Part shown: positions 1 through 8,920 of the stretch, in pieces
Position numbering within the stretch: the first letter of the stretch is position 1
How the letters are laid out: every line of letters begins with the position of its first letter
Source: Candidatus Hydrogenedentota bacterium
GTDB taxonomy: Bacteria > Hydrogenedentota > Hydrogenedentia > Hydrogenedentales > SLHB01
NCBI GenBank assembly: GCA_013359265.1
Contig: JABWCD010000001.1
Location: forward strand, 167,000-230,999
Reading direction: 5' to 3'
Length of the DNA: 64,000 nucleotides
Notes under the pieces: generated by a model
The model's database searches: none
Told to the model about the DNA's origin: nothing
The model's input: only the letters and a program-made list of their open reading frames with translations
Translations under genes and position numbers: made by a program

Positions 1-2548
1 TCCAGTCACCGGCGAGTACTTCCGCATTCCAAGCCATTACCCCGCCGCCACTGTTCTCAATCGTCAGCAGGTGTTTGCCTTCAATATGGGAGAACAATTG
101 CTCCGCGCCCGACACTGCGATACGCGGGCGACCCAATTGGTGGACGGCAACCTGAACAGGGCTGTTCGCCGCTTCGGACGAGAAGATCGTAATGAACGCC
201 GTCCGGTCGGCGTCAGTTTCATTGCCATCGTAGTCCACGATAATCGTCCCGGCGTCCGTACCCGATGCGCTGCCGGTGATTCGCAGCCAGTCCGCGCTTT
301 CGACTGTGGCGGTCCAGTTCATGTGGTCAACGCCGGTGTTGGCGACCTCGAAACTCGTCTGGCCTGATTCGGGCCCCAAGTTTCGTTCGTTTGGTGTCAC
401 GGCAATGTACGGCGATGTGACGTCTCCTATGTATCCGATGTCCGTTTTGCTTGCGGCGCTTGTCCGCGTGCCAAAGGTGGCGGTCACATAGTATTCGTAG
501 GGAGTGTTGGGCGCCACGGAATCATCGTCATAGGATGGATCGTACGCAGACGCGATATGTGTCGCCGATAAATCCTTGGATCCGGTCCGCCAAACATCGT
601 ACCGATCCGCGCCGGCCATCATGTCCCACTTGAGATGCACTACATCGTCCGGGCTGCCGTCGCTTGCCCTGAATCGCGTTGGGGGCGGAGGTTCGGGCAA
701 GTCACCCGTATAACGCAGCACCTCGAAGCCCCGATTGAAAGCCGCAACGTAGAGATATTCGTCTCGCATCGTTACTCGCCGTACAGGATGGGGATAAATC
801 GCCATTTGTCGTGGTGTCGACGGATCGCTAATGTCGACGAGCACCAGACCGTCCGAGTAACTGGTGGTTATCAACACATTGCCAATTACGGTAACACTGC
901 CTTCGTAAATAGGCCACGACCCGACAGATTCCGGATGCTGAATATCGCTGATATCGACGATTCTGATATCGTTGGATTCCCCTAGGAACGCATACTTGGA
1001 AGAAAGGCCGGCACTTTCTGCCGCGTAGTCGGGCAGTATTTCCTGTAACGGAACCGGCATCGATGGACTTGAGAAATCGAAGAAGGCGAATTCGCTGAAC
1101 AACCCTACGTCGTTTGTATATGTTTCGGTCAGAATGAGCGATCCGGAGGCGTCAAAATCTCTGTGCCCAGTATTTCCCCACAGATCCGCCTTTCCGAGCA
1201 GTGTCGGGCTATTGCCGCTCACGTCCAGCGTCACGAGGCCGTAGTCATCCCAATAATTTATTTGGCCCGAGTAGTACAGTCTGTCGCCGCGCGCCCGCAA
1301 CCGGTTCGCCCGGCCACGAAAGCTTCCGAGTAACAATGGATGGGAAGGGTCGCTGATTCGTATTGAGAAAATCCTATCGCTGTCCGCAACGTACATGCGC
1401 TCGCCATGCCGCTCGACATCTTGAATCAAGCCCGTTCCCGCAAATGGCCCCACAATAACCGGTTTGTTGGGCACCGAAACGTCAACCTTGATGGCTCCGG
1501 CCGAAAGCGTCCCCACCACTGCGAATGTGTCCAATGCGGAAACCGCCGTGGGTTGATACGGCATGGAAAAGAACCCTCGCTCTTCGACGTCTGCCACGTT
1601 CGCTACGTCGACAAACCTGATGCCGTTCAGGGTCGCTGCAAAGAGCCAGTCTCCGTCCGCGGCGAGAATCGTGCTGCCTGTGTGTTGTAGCGCGCCTTGT
1701 CCAATCAAAGCCGGCTCGAACGGATCGTCCAAACCGTAGATCGACACGTTCAGCCCGTCGGTCGTGTATAGCCGGTTATCCGAGTGCGCTATGGCTTGCT
1801 GGGGAATCGTGAATTCGTGTGAATGCGCTACTTCGGGATTGGACAAATCGTCAGCATCGATTACCGAGAGAGCATAGTAGCCGAGCGCGTAGCAGAGATT
1901 CCCGCGCCTAATCAAGCCCTGCACATTTTGCGGCAATGCGCATTGGCCAGCGAGGTTCGATGGAGACAGGATGCTGACGATTCCGAGTTTTGAATTTGTG
2001 CGGTTGCAGAGAAAGACATGGTCTCCGTCTCCCGCGATCGGCCCCGAAAACCCCGCCGGCGGAAAAAAGCTGATTACCTCACTGGGCGCACGCGGATCGG
2101 TTACGTCGATGATGTGGATTTGAAATTGAGACACCAAGTATACGCGATCACCGCTTACGTCCATGTAGTACGCCGTAGCGCCGCATTGAAAAATCGATTC
2201 AAGTTGAGGATTGGTGGGATCGCTCACATCGACTATTGCGAGCGAACCGTTGCCAACTGGATAGACCCCTTCCAGTGCGATGTACGCAAAGTCTCCATTG
2301 ATGGAGATTAGCCGGACCGTGTCGTTGAGGCGCAGCTTGCCCACCGCATGCGGCTGTGAAGGCGTCGAATAATCGAGAACAAGCAACCATGAGCCACGGC
2401 CGGCGGCCAAATAGCCGCCAAATGGCGCAACAGCCTGACATGACCCGCCAACCTGTCCCAGCCATTCTATGTTCTCTTCATCGGCCGCCGCGCGGTTCGT
2501 GATCGCAAATTGACAAACGACACAAAGAAACAGCGCGAAGTACCGCAT
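1..2548 (-). CDS. LVIVD-repeat / BACON-domain exported protein, C-terminus beyond the window
   Basis: The minus strand is open from an ATG at 2548 to the left edge (about 849 codons), so the C-terminus is missing. The start begins MRYFALFLCVV, a signal peptide ending near AAADEEN, and a purine-rich GGGGGGAAAG lies just upstream. Residues about 30-600 hold repeated units of the type LxIVDVSDPxxP, the LVIVD beta-propeller repeat. A fibronectin-III-like stretch follows (KWDMMAGADRYDVWR), then at least two BACON-like modules (NTGVDHMNWTATVESADWL; ENSGGGVMAWNAEVLAGDW). The family is extracellular or surface-bound; this one may bind polymers or mediate adhesion, which is inference. No enzymatic motif is seen in the visible part. 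Confidence 0.85.
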   Translation of the reverse strand, partial: MRYFALFLCVVCQFAITNRAAADEENIEWLGQVGGSCQAVAPFGGYLAAGRGSWLLVLDYSTPSQPHAVGKLRLNDTVRLISINGDFAYIALEGVYPVGNGSLAIVDVSDPTNPQLESIFQCGATAYYMDVSGDRVYLVSQFQIHIIDVTDPRAPSEVISFFPPAGFSGPIAGDGDHVFLCNRTNSKLGIVSILSPSNLAGQCALPQNVQGLIRRGNLCYALGYYALSVIDADDLSNPEVAHSHEFTIPQQAIAHSDNRLYTTDGLNVSIYGLDDPFEPALIGQGALQHTGSTILAADGDWLFAATLNGIRFVDVANVADVEERGFFSMPYQPTAVSALDTFAVVGTLSAGAIKVDVSVPNKPVIVGPFAGTGLIQDVERHGERMYVADSDRIFSIRISDPSHPLLLGSFRGRANRLRARGDRLYYSGQINYWDDYGLVTLDVSGNSPTLLGKADLWGNTGHRDFDASGSLILTETYTNDVGLFSEFAFFDFSSPSMPVPLQEILPDYAAESAGLSSKYAFLGESNDIRIVDISDIQHPESVGSWPIYEGSVTVIGNVLITTSYSDGLVLVDISDPSTPRQMAIYPHPVRRVTMRDEYLYVAAFNRGFEVLRYTGDLPEPPPPTRFRASDGSPDDVVHLKWDMMAGADRYDVWRTGSKDLSATHIASAYDPSYDDDSVAPNTPYEYYVTATFGTRTSAASKTDIGYIGDVTSPYIAVTPNERNLGPESGQTSFEVANTGVDHMNWTATVESADWLRITGSASGTDAGTIIVDYDGNETDADRTAFITIFSSEAANSPVQVAVHQLGRPRIAVSGAEQLFSHIEGKHLLTIENSGGGVMAWNAEVLAGDW

Positions 2549-2612
2549 AACGGCTTTCCCCCCAAATCCGGCCGGTGACCAACGCCCCCGAGAAAACCGG
2601 CCACAGATAAAT

Positions 2613-2641
2613 AGAATACCATGTCCCATTTTCGAGATCAA
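2613..2641 (-). promoter_or_regulatory. Sigma70-type promoter for the LVIVD protein
   Basis: On the minus strand TTGATC (2636-2641) is followed after exactly 17 bases by TATTCT (2613-2618). The start codon at 2548 lies about 60 bases beyond the expected transcription start. Called by eye from consensus boxes and spacing. Confidence 0.55.
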
Positions 2642-2696
2642 ATCAAAGCACATTTACAGAGATTTAGCACACCGATACGAGCTTCCCGCACGAGAA

Positions 2697-5003
2697 TCAC
2701 CGCAATTCCAATACACTCGCGCTGATACCCGGAATTGTTAACTGATGCACGTTGGGAGTCAGGTTGGTTCGCATTTCCTCGATCGCCACGTTTAGCCTGT
2801 CGCCTGGATTATTGTAAGCCATCGGGTCCTTACCGCTAATTTGCCAACCTCGCACCGAAGCATGACGCTCAACCCCGACCACTTCGAGGTTGAGCGTCAC
2901 CTCGTTATACGTTGGATTTACCACACCAATGGTTAGCGCCGTGCGCGTTTCGTTCCACGCCGCCACCACATCAAGTGGGTCTGTGTTTCCCGTCACCGCG
3001 ACCGGAATTGTGCCGAAGTGGTCGCGATACAGTTTCAATGCGAGGCCGGTCGTTTCAAACGCTGCGGCGGTTTTGGTCGTCTTGATGGCGCCGATGACGT
3101 TGACGGTCTGCGCATAGTTGGCCATGAAGAACACATCGCTGTTGCGCGCGATCTCATGGATGCCCGCCGCGATGCCCAGCGCGTCCTGCAGGAAGTAGCG
3201 GGTACCGAGTTCGCCAAATTCGTACGGGCCGTACCAATAGTTCCATTCGTCGAGCGCAATGGGCACTTTCTTGCCTGCGAGCGACGGGATGGTATCCCAA
3301 TACTGCCGATGCGCAACGGCCTTCCTGCGCACCGCGTCCGGAATTTGCTTCACGTGCTCGATTAAGCCAGGTTTCGATTGACAATAGAAATGCTCGCTCA
3401 ACAGTTCCATGTGTTCCGCGCAATTCGCGAGCATCTGTTCGCTCCATTTGCCCGTATCGCCGACGGCAATCAACTGGATTGCGGGATCGACCGCGCGCAT
3501 CGCGTCCGCGAATTGGTTGTGTTTCCGCACATAATCTTCCAGCGGCATATGGCCGAGTTGCCAATTGCCGTACATCTCGTTGCCGATGCTCCAATATTTG
3601 CAGCGCCAAGGCTCGCTCCGCCCGTTCGCGGCGCGTAACCGACCCATCGGCGAATCCTCGCCGCCGTTCACATATTCGACTTCGTCGCGCGCGCCATCGA
3701 CGCCGCCGAGACCGCTGTTCACGGCGATGTATGGCTCGGTTTCAATCTCCTCGCAGAAAAGCATGAACTCGTGAATGCCGAAGTCGTTGTGCTCGATGCC
3801 GAGCCATGCGGGATTCTTGCGCGGGGGACGCTTGTCACGTTCGCCGATGCCGTCGCGCCAGTCGTAGCCGCTGACAAAGTTTCCGCCCGGCCAACGGTAG
3901 ACTGGCGCGTCAAGTTCCTTGAGCAGCGCGAGTGTGTCCTTGCGCATGCCGTACACGTTGTCCGCTGGCATTAATGACAACGTTCCGATCCCAACAGATT
4001 CCGCCGCCGTGATTTCGATGCGCGCATTGTCCGTCGAAGCGCCCGCGCGGAAGCGCAGCCGATACGAATTGAAAGAAGTTCCCGACGGGCCGGAGGATGA
4101 CTTGATCAGCACAACATTCGTGTCGCGAGCGTAATCTCCATCGCCCCAAATTAGATTCACCGTGACTTTGCCCGATCCCGACAATACGATATGGCCATCG
4201 TATCGTTTGCCGCGTACAACGCCGAGGCCCGACTGAGCGATGCCTCCGCCCGCAGGCAGGTGAGGCGTGTGTTCGCCGACAAATGCATCCGCCGCAACCA
4301 TCTCCGCGCCGCTGCCAGTCGATTTCCACGGCGACTCCTTTGAATCGACCGCATAGAAGAATTTCCGGTCCTCGATCATCTCCGCCCATATACCGCCGTA
4401 GATACATCTTCCCAGATGCTCGATAAACTGACCATAGATGTATTTTGATATCGGCGCACCCATTTGCGCTGCGTCGATTGCGACGGACCGCTCCAATGGT
4501 GTTGCGCCGAGACACTCCAATTGCACGTCATCAAACCAGGCCTTGCCCGTGGCATGCCCCCAGCCGCCGAACAGGCAATTGATCATGACGGTTTCGAACC
4601 GTCCGGACTCAAACTCGAACGAAACTGGCGTCCAATCGTTGGTGCCGGTTATTGCATCGGATACGCCGGCGGGACCCTCGTGCAAGTTAATGAGGGCGCC
4701 CTTTCCGCCCGCGGGCGCCACGTTCTCCGTCTTGACGTATCCGCTCAAGCGGTACCGCGAATACGCCTTGACCGGCGCGCGCGTGAACCATGAGAGATCG
4801 CCGCCGTGTTGGCTGGTAATGCCCACACACCAACTGCCGTTGCGTCCGTTCTGGTCATACGAGAATGTGCCCGCGCCGCCCCACGTCTTCTTCTCCCAAC
4901 CTTGTGGCTTTCCCTCCGGCATCTCGAACGACCCGTTGATTGGAAGCGTATCGGCCTGCGCGGCGGCCGCCGTGGTCATGACGAAGAGCACGAGCGAAAA
5001 CAT
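2697..5003 (-). CDS. GH51 alpha-L-arabinofuranosidase, exported
   Basis: This retaining glycosidase removes terminal arabinofuranose from arabinan or arabinoxylan. The N-terminus is a signal peptide ending near AAAAQA. A carbohydrate-binding-like beta domain (about 20-165) follows, with NGSFEMPEGKPQGW at its start. The catalytic barrel opens with the GH51 signature GQFIEHLGRCIYGGIW. The acid/base Glu lies in SIGNEMYG (about residue 476) and the nucleophile Glu in ALDEWNYWYG (about 586); a C-terminal beta domain ends the protein. An ATG at 5027 is in frame, but the one at 5003 has AGGAG 8 bases upstream and is preferred (768 aa). Export is notable because many bacterial GH51 enzymes are cytoplasmic. 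Confidence 0.93.
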   Translation of the reverse strand: MFSLVLFVMTTAAAAQADTLPINGSFEMPEGKPQGWEKKTWGGAGTFSYDQNGRNGSWCVGITSQHGGDLSWFTRAPVKAYSRYRLSGYVKTENVAPAGGKGALINLHEGPAGVSDAITGTNDWTPVSFEFESGRFETVMINCLFGGWGHATGKAWFDDVQLECLGATPLERSVAIDAAQMGAPISKYIYGQFIEHLGRCIYGGIWAEMIEDRKFFYAVDSKESPWKSTGSGAEMVAADAFVGEHTPHLPAGGGIAQSGLGVVRGKRYDGHIVLSGSGKVTVNLIWGDGDYARDTNVVLIKSSSGPSGTSFNSYRLRFRAGASTDNARIEITAAESVGIGTLSLMPADNVYGMRKDTLALLKELDAPVYRWPGGNFVSGYDWRDGIGERDKRPPRKNPAWLGIEHNDFGIHEFMLFCEEIETEPYIAVNSGLGGVDGARDEVEYVNGGEDSPMGRLRAANGRSEPWRCKYWSIGNEMYGNWQLGHMPLEDYVRKHNQFADAMRAVDPAIQLIAVGDTGKWSEQMLANCAEHMELLSEHFYCQSKPGLIEHVKQIPDAVRRKAVAHRQYWDTIPSLAGKKVPIALDEWNYWYGPYEFGELGTRYFLQDALGIAAGIHEIARNSDVFFMANYAQTVNVIGAIKTTKTAAAFETTGLALKLYRDHFGTIPVAVTGNTDPLDVVAAWNETRTALTIGVVNPTYNEVTLNLEVVGVERHASVRGWQISGKDPMAYNNPGDRLNVAIEEMRTNLTPNVHQLTIPGISASVLELR

Positions 5004-5191
5004 GATCAGAACTCCTATGAGTAGCATGCGTTTGTGCGGTTAACGCACCCGTCGACTTCAACCCGCGCGCGGGAGCCGCACTTCATCGCCACAATCGCGC
5101 GCCGCAGCGCGGCGTCTCCCGTGGCAATTTACAGTTTCGCTCGCCGGCATGCACGCGTCGAGTCAATCTCGTGACCGGACTCGAGTGCGAT

Positions 5192-6298
5192 CTACGGATT
5201 GGCGATGATTCCCGCGGCTAAAACAATGTCATCATCGTAGAGGACGGCCCACTGCCCGGGGGTGACGGTGCGCTGGGGCTCGTGGAAGGTCAGGGAGAAG
5301 GTGTCCGGCGTGGCGCCGGGGTTGACCGTGCACGCAACGGGTGTGGCTTTGTATCGGGTTTGGACGGCGCACGCGAAGGATTCTGTTTGTGGCGGAATGG
5401 CGCACCAAGACACTTGCGTGGCTGTGAGTCCGGTGCAACGCGTTTCGTCTTCGTGCCCGACGACGAGGGCGTTGCGCTGCATGTCGATCTTGACGACATA
5501 ATACGGCGTGGGCGCGGCGATGCCGAGTCCTTTGCGCTGGCCGACGGTGTAGTTGATGAGACCGGTATGGTGTCCGACGAGTTCGCCCTGCAGGTTTACG
5601 ATCGGTCCGGCGGGCGGGGCGTCAACACGTGTCGCCAAGAAGTCGCGGTAGTTGTCGTTCGGCACAAAACAGATTTCCATGCTCTCGGGTTTGTCGGCGG
5701 TGACGAGTCCTAGAGAACGCGCGACGTTTCGCGTTTCCTCTTTCGTCATTTCGCCGAGAGGAAATATGGCGCGTTGAAGCTGCGCCTGGCCCAAACCGGC
5801 GAGCGTGTAACTCTGATCTTTATTGAGGTCCCGCGCGCGGCGTAGCGCAACGCGATCGCCGCGCTGCACGGCGCGGGCGTAATGCCCTGTAGCGATGACA
5901 TCGGCATTGATGGCGAGCGCCTTTTCGTACAGAGCTCCGAATTTTACGCGCTGATTGCAGCGCGAACATGGGTTTGGCGTGCGGCCCGCCATGTACTCGT
6001 TGATGAAGTCGTTAATGACTTCGCGTTCGAAGCGCTGCACATAGTTGATAACGTAATGCGGAATTCCGAGTTTGTCGGCGACGCGACGTGCGTCCTGCGC
6101 AGCGTCGAGTGTGCAGCACGCCTTGCTCGAAGTCTCGCGGCCTTCGCCGGAGGCGACGCGCATGGTCATGCCGACGACATCGCAACCTTGCTCGACGAGC
6201 AGCGCCGCGGCGACGGAGCTGTCCACCCCGCCGGACATCGCGACGAGAACCTTGCGATTTTGGATTTTGGGTTCCGGATTTTGGATTGAGGGGCACAT
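5192..6298 (-). CDS. mnmA: tRNA-specific 2-thiouridylase MnmA
   Basis: MnmA thiolates U34 of the Lys, Glu and Gln tRNAs, using ATP and a persulfide sulfur donor. The PP-loop MSGGVDSS is at residues 21-28. The catalytic cysteines are in NPCSRC (Cys111) and MEICFVPND (Cys210), and ATGHYAR is present. Length (368 aa) is normal. The first 16 residues (CPSIQNPEPKIQNRK) come from a short low-complexity repeat at 6255-6290 and are unlikely to be conserved, so the true start may be nearer residue 17; no better ATG lies there. Two of its substrates, tRNA-Gln(TTG) and tRNA-Lys(TTT), are encoded in this window. It follows the bactofilin gene after about 130 bases. Confidence 0.95.
   Translation of the reverse strand: MCPSIQNPEPKIQNRKVLVAMSGGVDSSVAAALLVEQGCDVVGMTMRVASGEGRETSSKACCTLDAAQDARRVADKLGIPHYVINYVQRFEREVINDFINEYMAGRTPNPCSRCNQRVKFGALYEKALAINADVIATGHYARAVQRGDRVALRRARDLNKDQSYTLAGLGQAQLQRAIFPLGEMTKEETRNVARSLGLVTADKPESMEICFVPNDNYRDFLATRVDAPPAGPIVNLQGELVGHHTGLINYTVGQRKGLGIAAPTPYYVVKIDMQRNALVVGHEDETRCTGLTATQVSWCAIPPQTESFACAVQTRYKATPVACTVNPGATPDTFSLTFHEPQRTVTPGQWAVLYDDDIVLAAGIIANP
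6255..6290. repeat. Short degenerate GGATTTTGG-type tandem repeat
   Basis: Three copies of a GGATTTTGG-like unit with intervening GGTTCCGG occur within 36 bases. They overlap the predicted 5' end of mnmA. A related TCCGGA/TGGATTCCGG segment occurs in the intergenic stretch near 23475-23500. It looks like a dispersed intergenic repeat rather than protein-coding sequence. Confidence 0.5.
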
Positions 6299-6427
6299 GG
6301 CATCGACCGATCCCGCGATATTATAGCGGATTCGTTATGGATGGCATGGACGGAATCCAAGCACCCGGCAATGGGGGTCGCACCTCGTGCAGTGCCGAAT
6401 AGGCCGCTCGCGCCAGGGGCGCCCGTG

Positions 6428-6889
6428 TTACGGCTGAACCGGTTGCTGCGGCGGGCGCTGGGGCTGCGGTTGTTGATGATCGCCGCCGCCGTCGCTGGGC
6501 GCCTGACGCTGGGGCTGCTGCGCGGGTTGGGGCGGTTTCATCGTGCATTTGCCTTCGAAGAGTACGCCTTCGGCGATGCTCACGCGCGGGGCGACGATGT
6601 CGCCGATGAGCTTGCCATTGGTGGCGATTTCGAGGCGATCCTGCGCGAAGATGTTGCCTTCGACTTCGCCGGCAATCGTAACCTGACCGGCGTAGAGGTC
6701 TGCCTTCACCCGGCCGGTTTCCTGCACGACGATGGAATCTTCGCTATGTATTCTTCCAGACACGACACCTTCAATGCGGATGGTGCCTTTCGACTTAATC
6801 TCGCCGATGATGGTCGTGCCCTGGCCGATAATTGTTACCACTTTGGTTTCACCGTATACCCGTTTTTTTGCTGCGTCTAACATTTCCAC
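6428..6889 (-). CDS. Bactofilin-family cytoskeletal protein
   Basis: Bactofilins polymerise without nucleotide into filaments that place cell-wall enzymes. Residues about 15-115 form the beta-helix core, with regularly spaced short strands (GTTIIGEIKSKGTIRIEG; GRVKADLYAGQVTIAGEVEG). The tail from about 118 is rich in Pro and Gln and disordered. Length (153 aa) is typical. The start is a GTG three bases after the M23 stop; an ATG two codons in (6883) is an alternative. The immediately upstream M23 peptidase is the classical bactofilin partner for shape control, so the pair probably acts together on peptidoglycan. Confidence 0.93.
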   Translation of the reverse strand: MEMLDAAKKRVYGETKVVTIIGQGTTIIGEIKSKGTIRIEGVVSGRIHSEDSIVVQETGRVKADLYAGQVTIAGEVEGNIFAQDRLEIATNGKLIGDIVAPRVSIAEGVLFEGKCTMKPPQPAQQPQRQAPSDGGGDHQQPQPQRPPQQPVQP

Positions 6890-6892
6890 CGC

Positions 6893-7927
6893 TTATTCGG
6901 AAAGATAGCGTTCGGGGTCGACTGCCTTGCCGTTGATTCGAACTTCGTAATGAACGTGAGCACCTGTGCTCCGCCCGGTGCTGCCGAGTTTGCCCACTTC
7001 AGTGCCTTTGACGACCTGATCCCCGACGCTCACGGTCGTTTTTTGCATGTGGCCGTACACCGTCACCAGCCCGCCACCGTGGTCTACTCGAACACAATTC
7101 CCGAGGTACTTGTCCCACCCGGAGAATATTACCTTTCCTTTGCCCGTTGCAATGATCGGCGAACCGTACGGCGCGCCGATATCGAGTCCGTCATGGAAGC
7201 TGAGGTTGCGCGTGAATGGGTCCTTACGGTAACCGTAGCGCGAGGTCACGATGGAACGCTTGCTGCGGCCCACGGGCCAGATGCCGGGCGTGCGATCGAT
7301 CTCTTCTTTCTTGGCGGTGCTCGCCGCGAGATACAGTTCGTTATACTCGCGCAGGCTCTCGGTGCGGATGTTGATCTCCTGCACGATAAGGTCGGCGCTC
7401 GGATTCGCGAGGCCGTCGATTACCGACGGGGGCCGCATGAGCGAATCGTCGCTGTTCGCGGGGGCGTCGTCGCCGGGGCCGTCGGACGGCCCACCGCCCT
7501 TGCCGCCTGCCTCGGAGCTCACGTTTTCGACGTAGCCTGCGGGCTTCTTGCTGCGTGGAGGCAGGCCGTTGTTCTTGCGGAAGTTCTTTTCGACGTCGTA
7601 GAGTTCGCTCAGCTCGCTCGTAATGGCGGCCATGCGGCCTTCGTACTCTTCGCGGACCTTCTGTTCGATGGCGGCCTTTTCGTCCTCGGTCAGGATGGCG
7701 GCGGGCGCTTGGATGACCGGTGCGGCCTGAGCGCCAATTTCGCGCTTTTCGCGCTCGAGGCGTTCGATGTCCTTCTTCGCGGCCCGCACGCTCTGGTAGG
7801 AGAAGGCCGCGGTAAATGACAAGACAGCGAAGACCAGTACCACTCCGTACAGATACAAGGCGTAGAGATTTAGGCTTTTTGTGTTCCCCTGCCCGTGGGG
7901 AATGAGCATTACCGTCCAGCGCTTCAT
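6893..7927 (-). CDS. Membrane-anchored M23 (LytM-type) peptidoglycan peptidase
   Basis: A zinc endopeptidase that cleaves peptide cross-links in the cell wall. It has a short cytoplasmic N-terminus, one membrane span (about 22-45), a charged coiled coil (about 50-120), a Gly/Ser/Asp-rich linker, and a C-terminal M23 domain (about 220-344). The domain has both zinc motifs intact: FHDGLDIG (HxxxD) and HVHYE (HxH), with an intervening YGHM. Length (344 aa) suits a divisome- or elongasome-linked enzyme. It is the first gene of a unit with bactofilin, 3 bases apart, behind the promoter at 8065-8093. Because the key residues are intact, an active enzyme is more likely than an EnvC-type activator. 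Confidence 0.93.
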   Translation of the reverse strand: MKRWTVMLIPHGQGNTKSLNLYALYLYGVVLVFAVLSFTAAFSYQSVRAAKKDIERLEREKREIGAQAAPVIQAPAAILTEDEKAAIEQKVREEYEGRMAAITSELSELYDVEKNFRKNNGLPPRSKKPAGYVENVSSEAGGKGGGPSDGPGDDAPANSDDSLMRPPSVIDGLANPSADLIVQEINIRTESLREYNELYLAASTAKKEEIDRTPGIWPVGRSKRSIVTSRYGYRKDPFTRNLSFHDGLDIGAPYGSPIIATGKGKVIFSGWDKYLGNCVRVDHGGGLVTVYGHMQKTTVSVGDQVVKGTEVGKLGSTGRSTGAHVHYEVRINGKAVDPERYLSE

Positions 7928-8064
7928 TCAAAGTGCTCCGAGCTCATTGCGGCGAAAGGGGGCGTCGCCGCGCACGATTCCCGATGTCGTCAAAAGGCTT
8001 AATTCCGCTGACTTCGCTACTGTATCCCCGTTTCCACCCCGGGGATTCCCACCAAATCGGAGCG

Positions 8065-8093
8065 ACTATAGCACGCGGCGGGGGGCAAGTCAA
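8065..8093 (-). promoter_or_regulatory. Strong sigma70-type promoter for the M23-bactofilin unit
   Basis: On the minus strand TTGACT (8088-8093) is followed after 17 bases by TATAGT (8065-8070). The M23 start codon is about 130 bases downstream of the expected start site. It sits immediately after the YkgJ gene stop, so the unit does not depend on read-through. Confidence 0.7.
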
Positions 8094-8138
8094 CTTAGAA
8101 ACGGGCCTCGATTTCGTAAAATGCTGATTCTGTTGATT

Positions 8139-8771
8139 TTACGGAAGGGGAGATATGGACTTTTTGCCGGTGTCGACTTGCCAAACCAGCTTTCCGTTTC
8201 CGTTGGAACCGTTTGATTTCGGTTTGAATCCGGTGACGAAGAGTTCGATGAAGTCCTCCGGGCGTTTTCCCGCGTATTTCTTGCGATTGAATGCCTTTAC
8301 CAGTTGGCGATAGTCGTCCTGATGTTCTTCGTCCTGAACATACAGGTCATACAGTGGCTTGACCTGGACGACGCCGTCGCGGTGGCGGGGGCAGCCGACG
8401 TTGTCGTGTAGGACAAACCCCTTGAATGACCCATCGGCAAACTCGGTAACCCGGAACGGGTACAAACGGCACAGAATTGGGCGCGCCTCGTAGATGGAGC
8501 AATAGCGGGTATTTTTGTCCAAGAAGTGGCACCGCTCGCCGTGACGCCGCAAAGCCATCATGTAGCGCTCGCCGTCGATGTCCAACCAAGTCGGATCGGT
8601 CTTGGAAACCTCCTCGATATCCTCGGGGGTAACGAACTCGAGGAAATCGTAGGGGTTTTCGCCGGTGGCCCGGACGATGCGGATCACGTCCCATGGCGTG
8701 GGCAGACAAATGACTTCCGTGCAACAGTGGTTGCAGTGATGGCAGGCGAATCGAACGGTGTTTCTTCCCAT
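8139..8771 (-). CDS. YkgJ-family cysteine-cluster protein
   Basis: This soluble protein binds a metal or Fe-S centre through the family motif near the N-terminus: CHHCNHCC at residues 10-17. Further cysteines follow at CHFLDKNTRYCSIYEARP and ILCRLYPF, the usual YkgJ (PF03692) layout. Members often act on proteins or cofactors, but the biochemical role is mostly unknown. Length is 210 aa. It is transcribed alone, divergently from acpP. The promoter at 8786-8813 leaves only about 8 bases of leader, and no Shine-Dalgarno sequence fits there, so translation may be nearly leaderless. Confidence 0.85.
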   Translation of the reverse strand: MGRNTVRFACHHCNHCCTEVICLPTPWDVIRIVRATGENPYDFLEFVTPEDIEEVSKTDPTWLDIDGERYMMALRRHGERCHFLDKNTRYCSIYEARPILCRLYPFRVTEFADGSFKGFVLHDNVGCPRHRDGVVQVKPLYDLYVQDEEHQDDYRQLVKAFNRKKYAGKRPEDFIELFVTGFKPKSNGSNGNGKLVWQVDTGKKSISPLP

Positions 8772-8785
8772 ACGTGGGGCGGGAC

Positions 8786-8813
8786 TTTATAGCAGAAGCC
8801 GGGTCGAACGCAA
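8786..8813 (-). promoter_or_regulatory. Extended -10 promoter for the YkgJ gene
   Basis: On the minus strand TTGCGT (8808-8813) is followed after 16 bases by TATAAA (8786-8791), which is preceded by an extended TGC. Expected initiation near 8779 is 8 bases before the ATG at 8771. Confidence 0.6.
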
Positions 8814-8848
8814 GCGGCCGCGGTTTGTGGCATCGGGCCGGGGGCGTT

Positions 8849-8857
8849 TGCTATACT
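8849..8857 (+). promoter_or_regulatory. Candidate extended -10 promoter for acpP
   Basis: TGCTATACT gives an extended -10 hexamer (TATACT at 8852-8857). No good -35 lies 16-18 bases upstream. It is divergent from, and about 60 bases away from, the YkgJ promoter. Confidence 0.4.
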
Positions 8858-8905
8858 CCCGCGACTCGTAGCCGGTACCTGGGCCACGGGAACTTCTATG
8901 CTCGG

Positions 8906-8916
8906 AAGGAGGTGAT
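8906..8916 (+). promoter_or_regulatory. Near-perfect Shine-Dalgarno of acpP
   Basis: AAGGAGGTGAT matches the 16S rRNA 3' end over its full length and ends four bases before the ATG at 8921. This fits the very high expression normal for acyl carrier protein. Confidence 0.85.
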
Positions 8917-8920
8917 GTGA

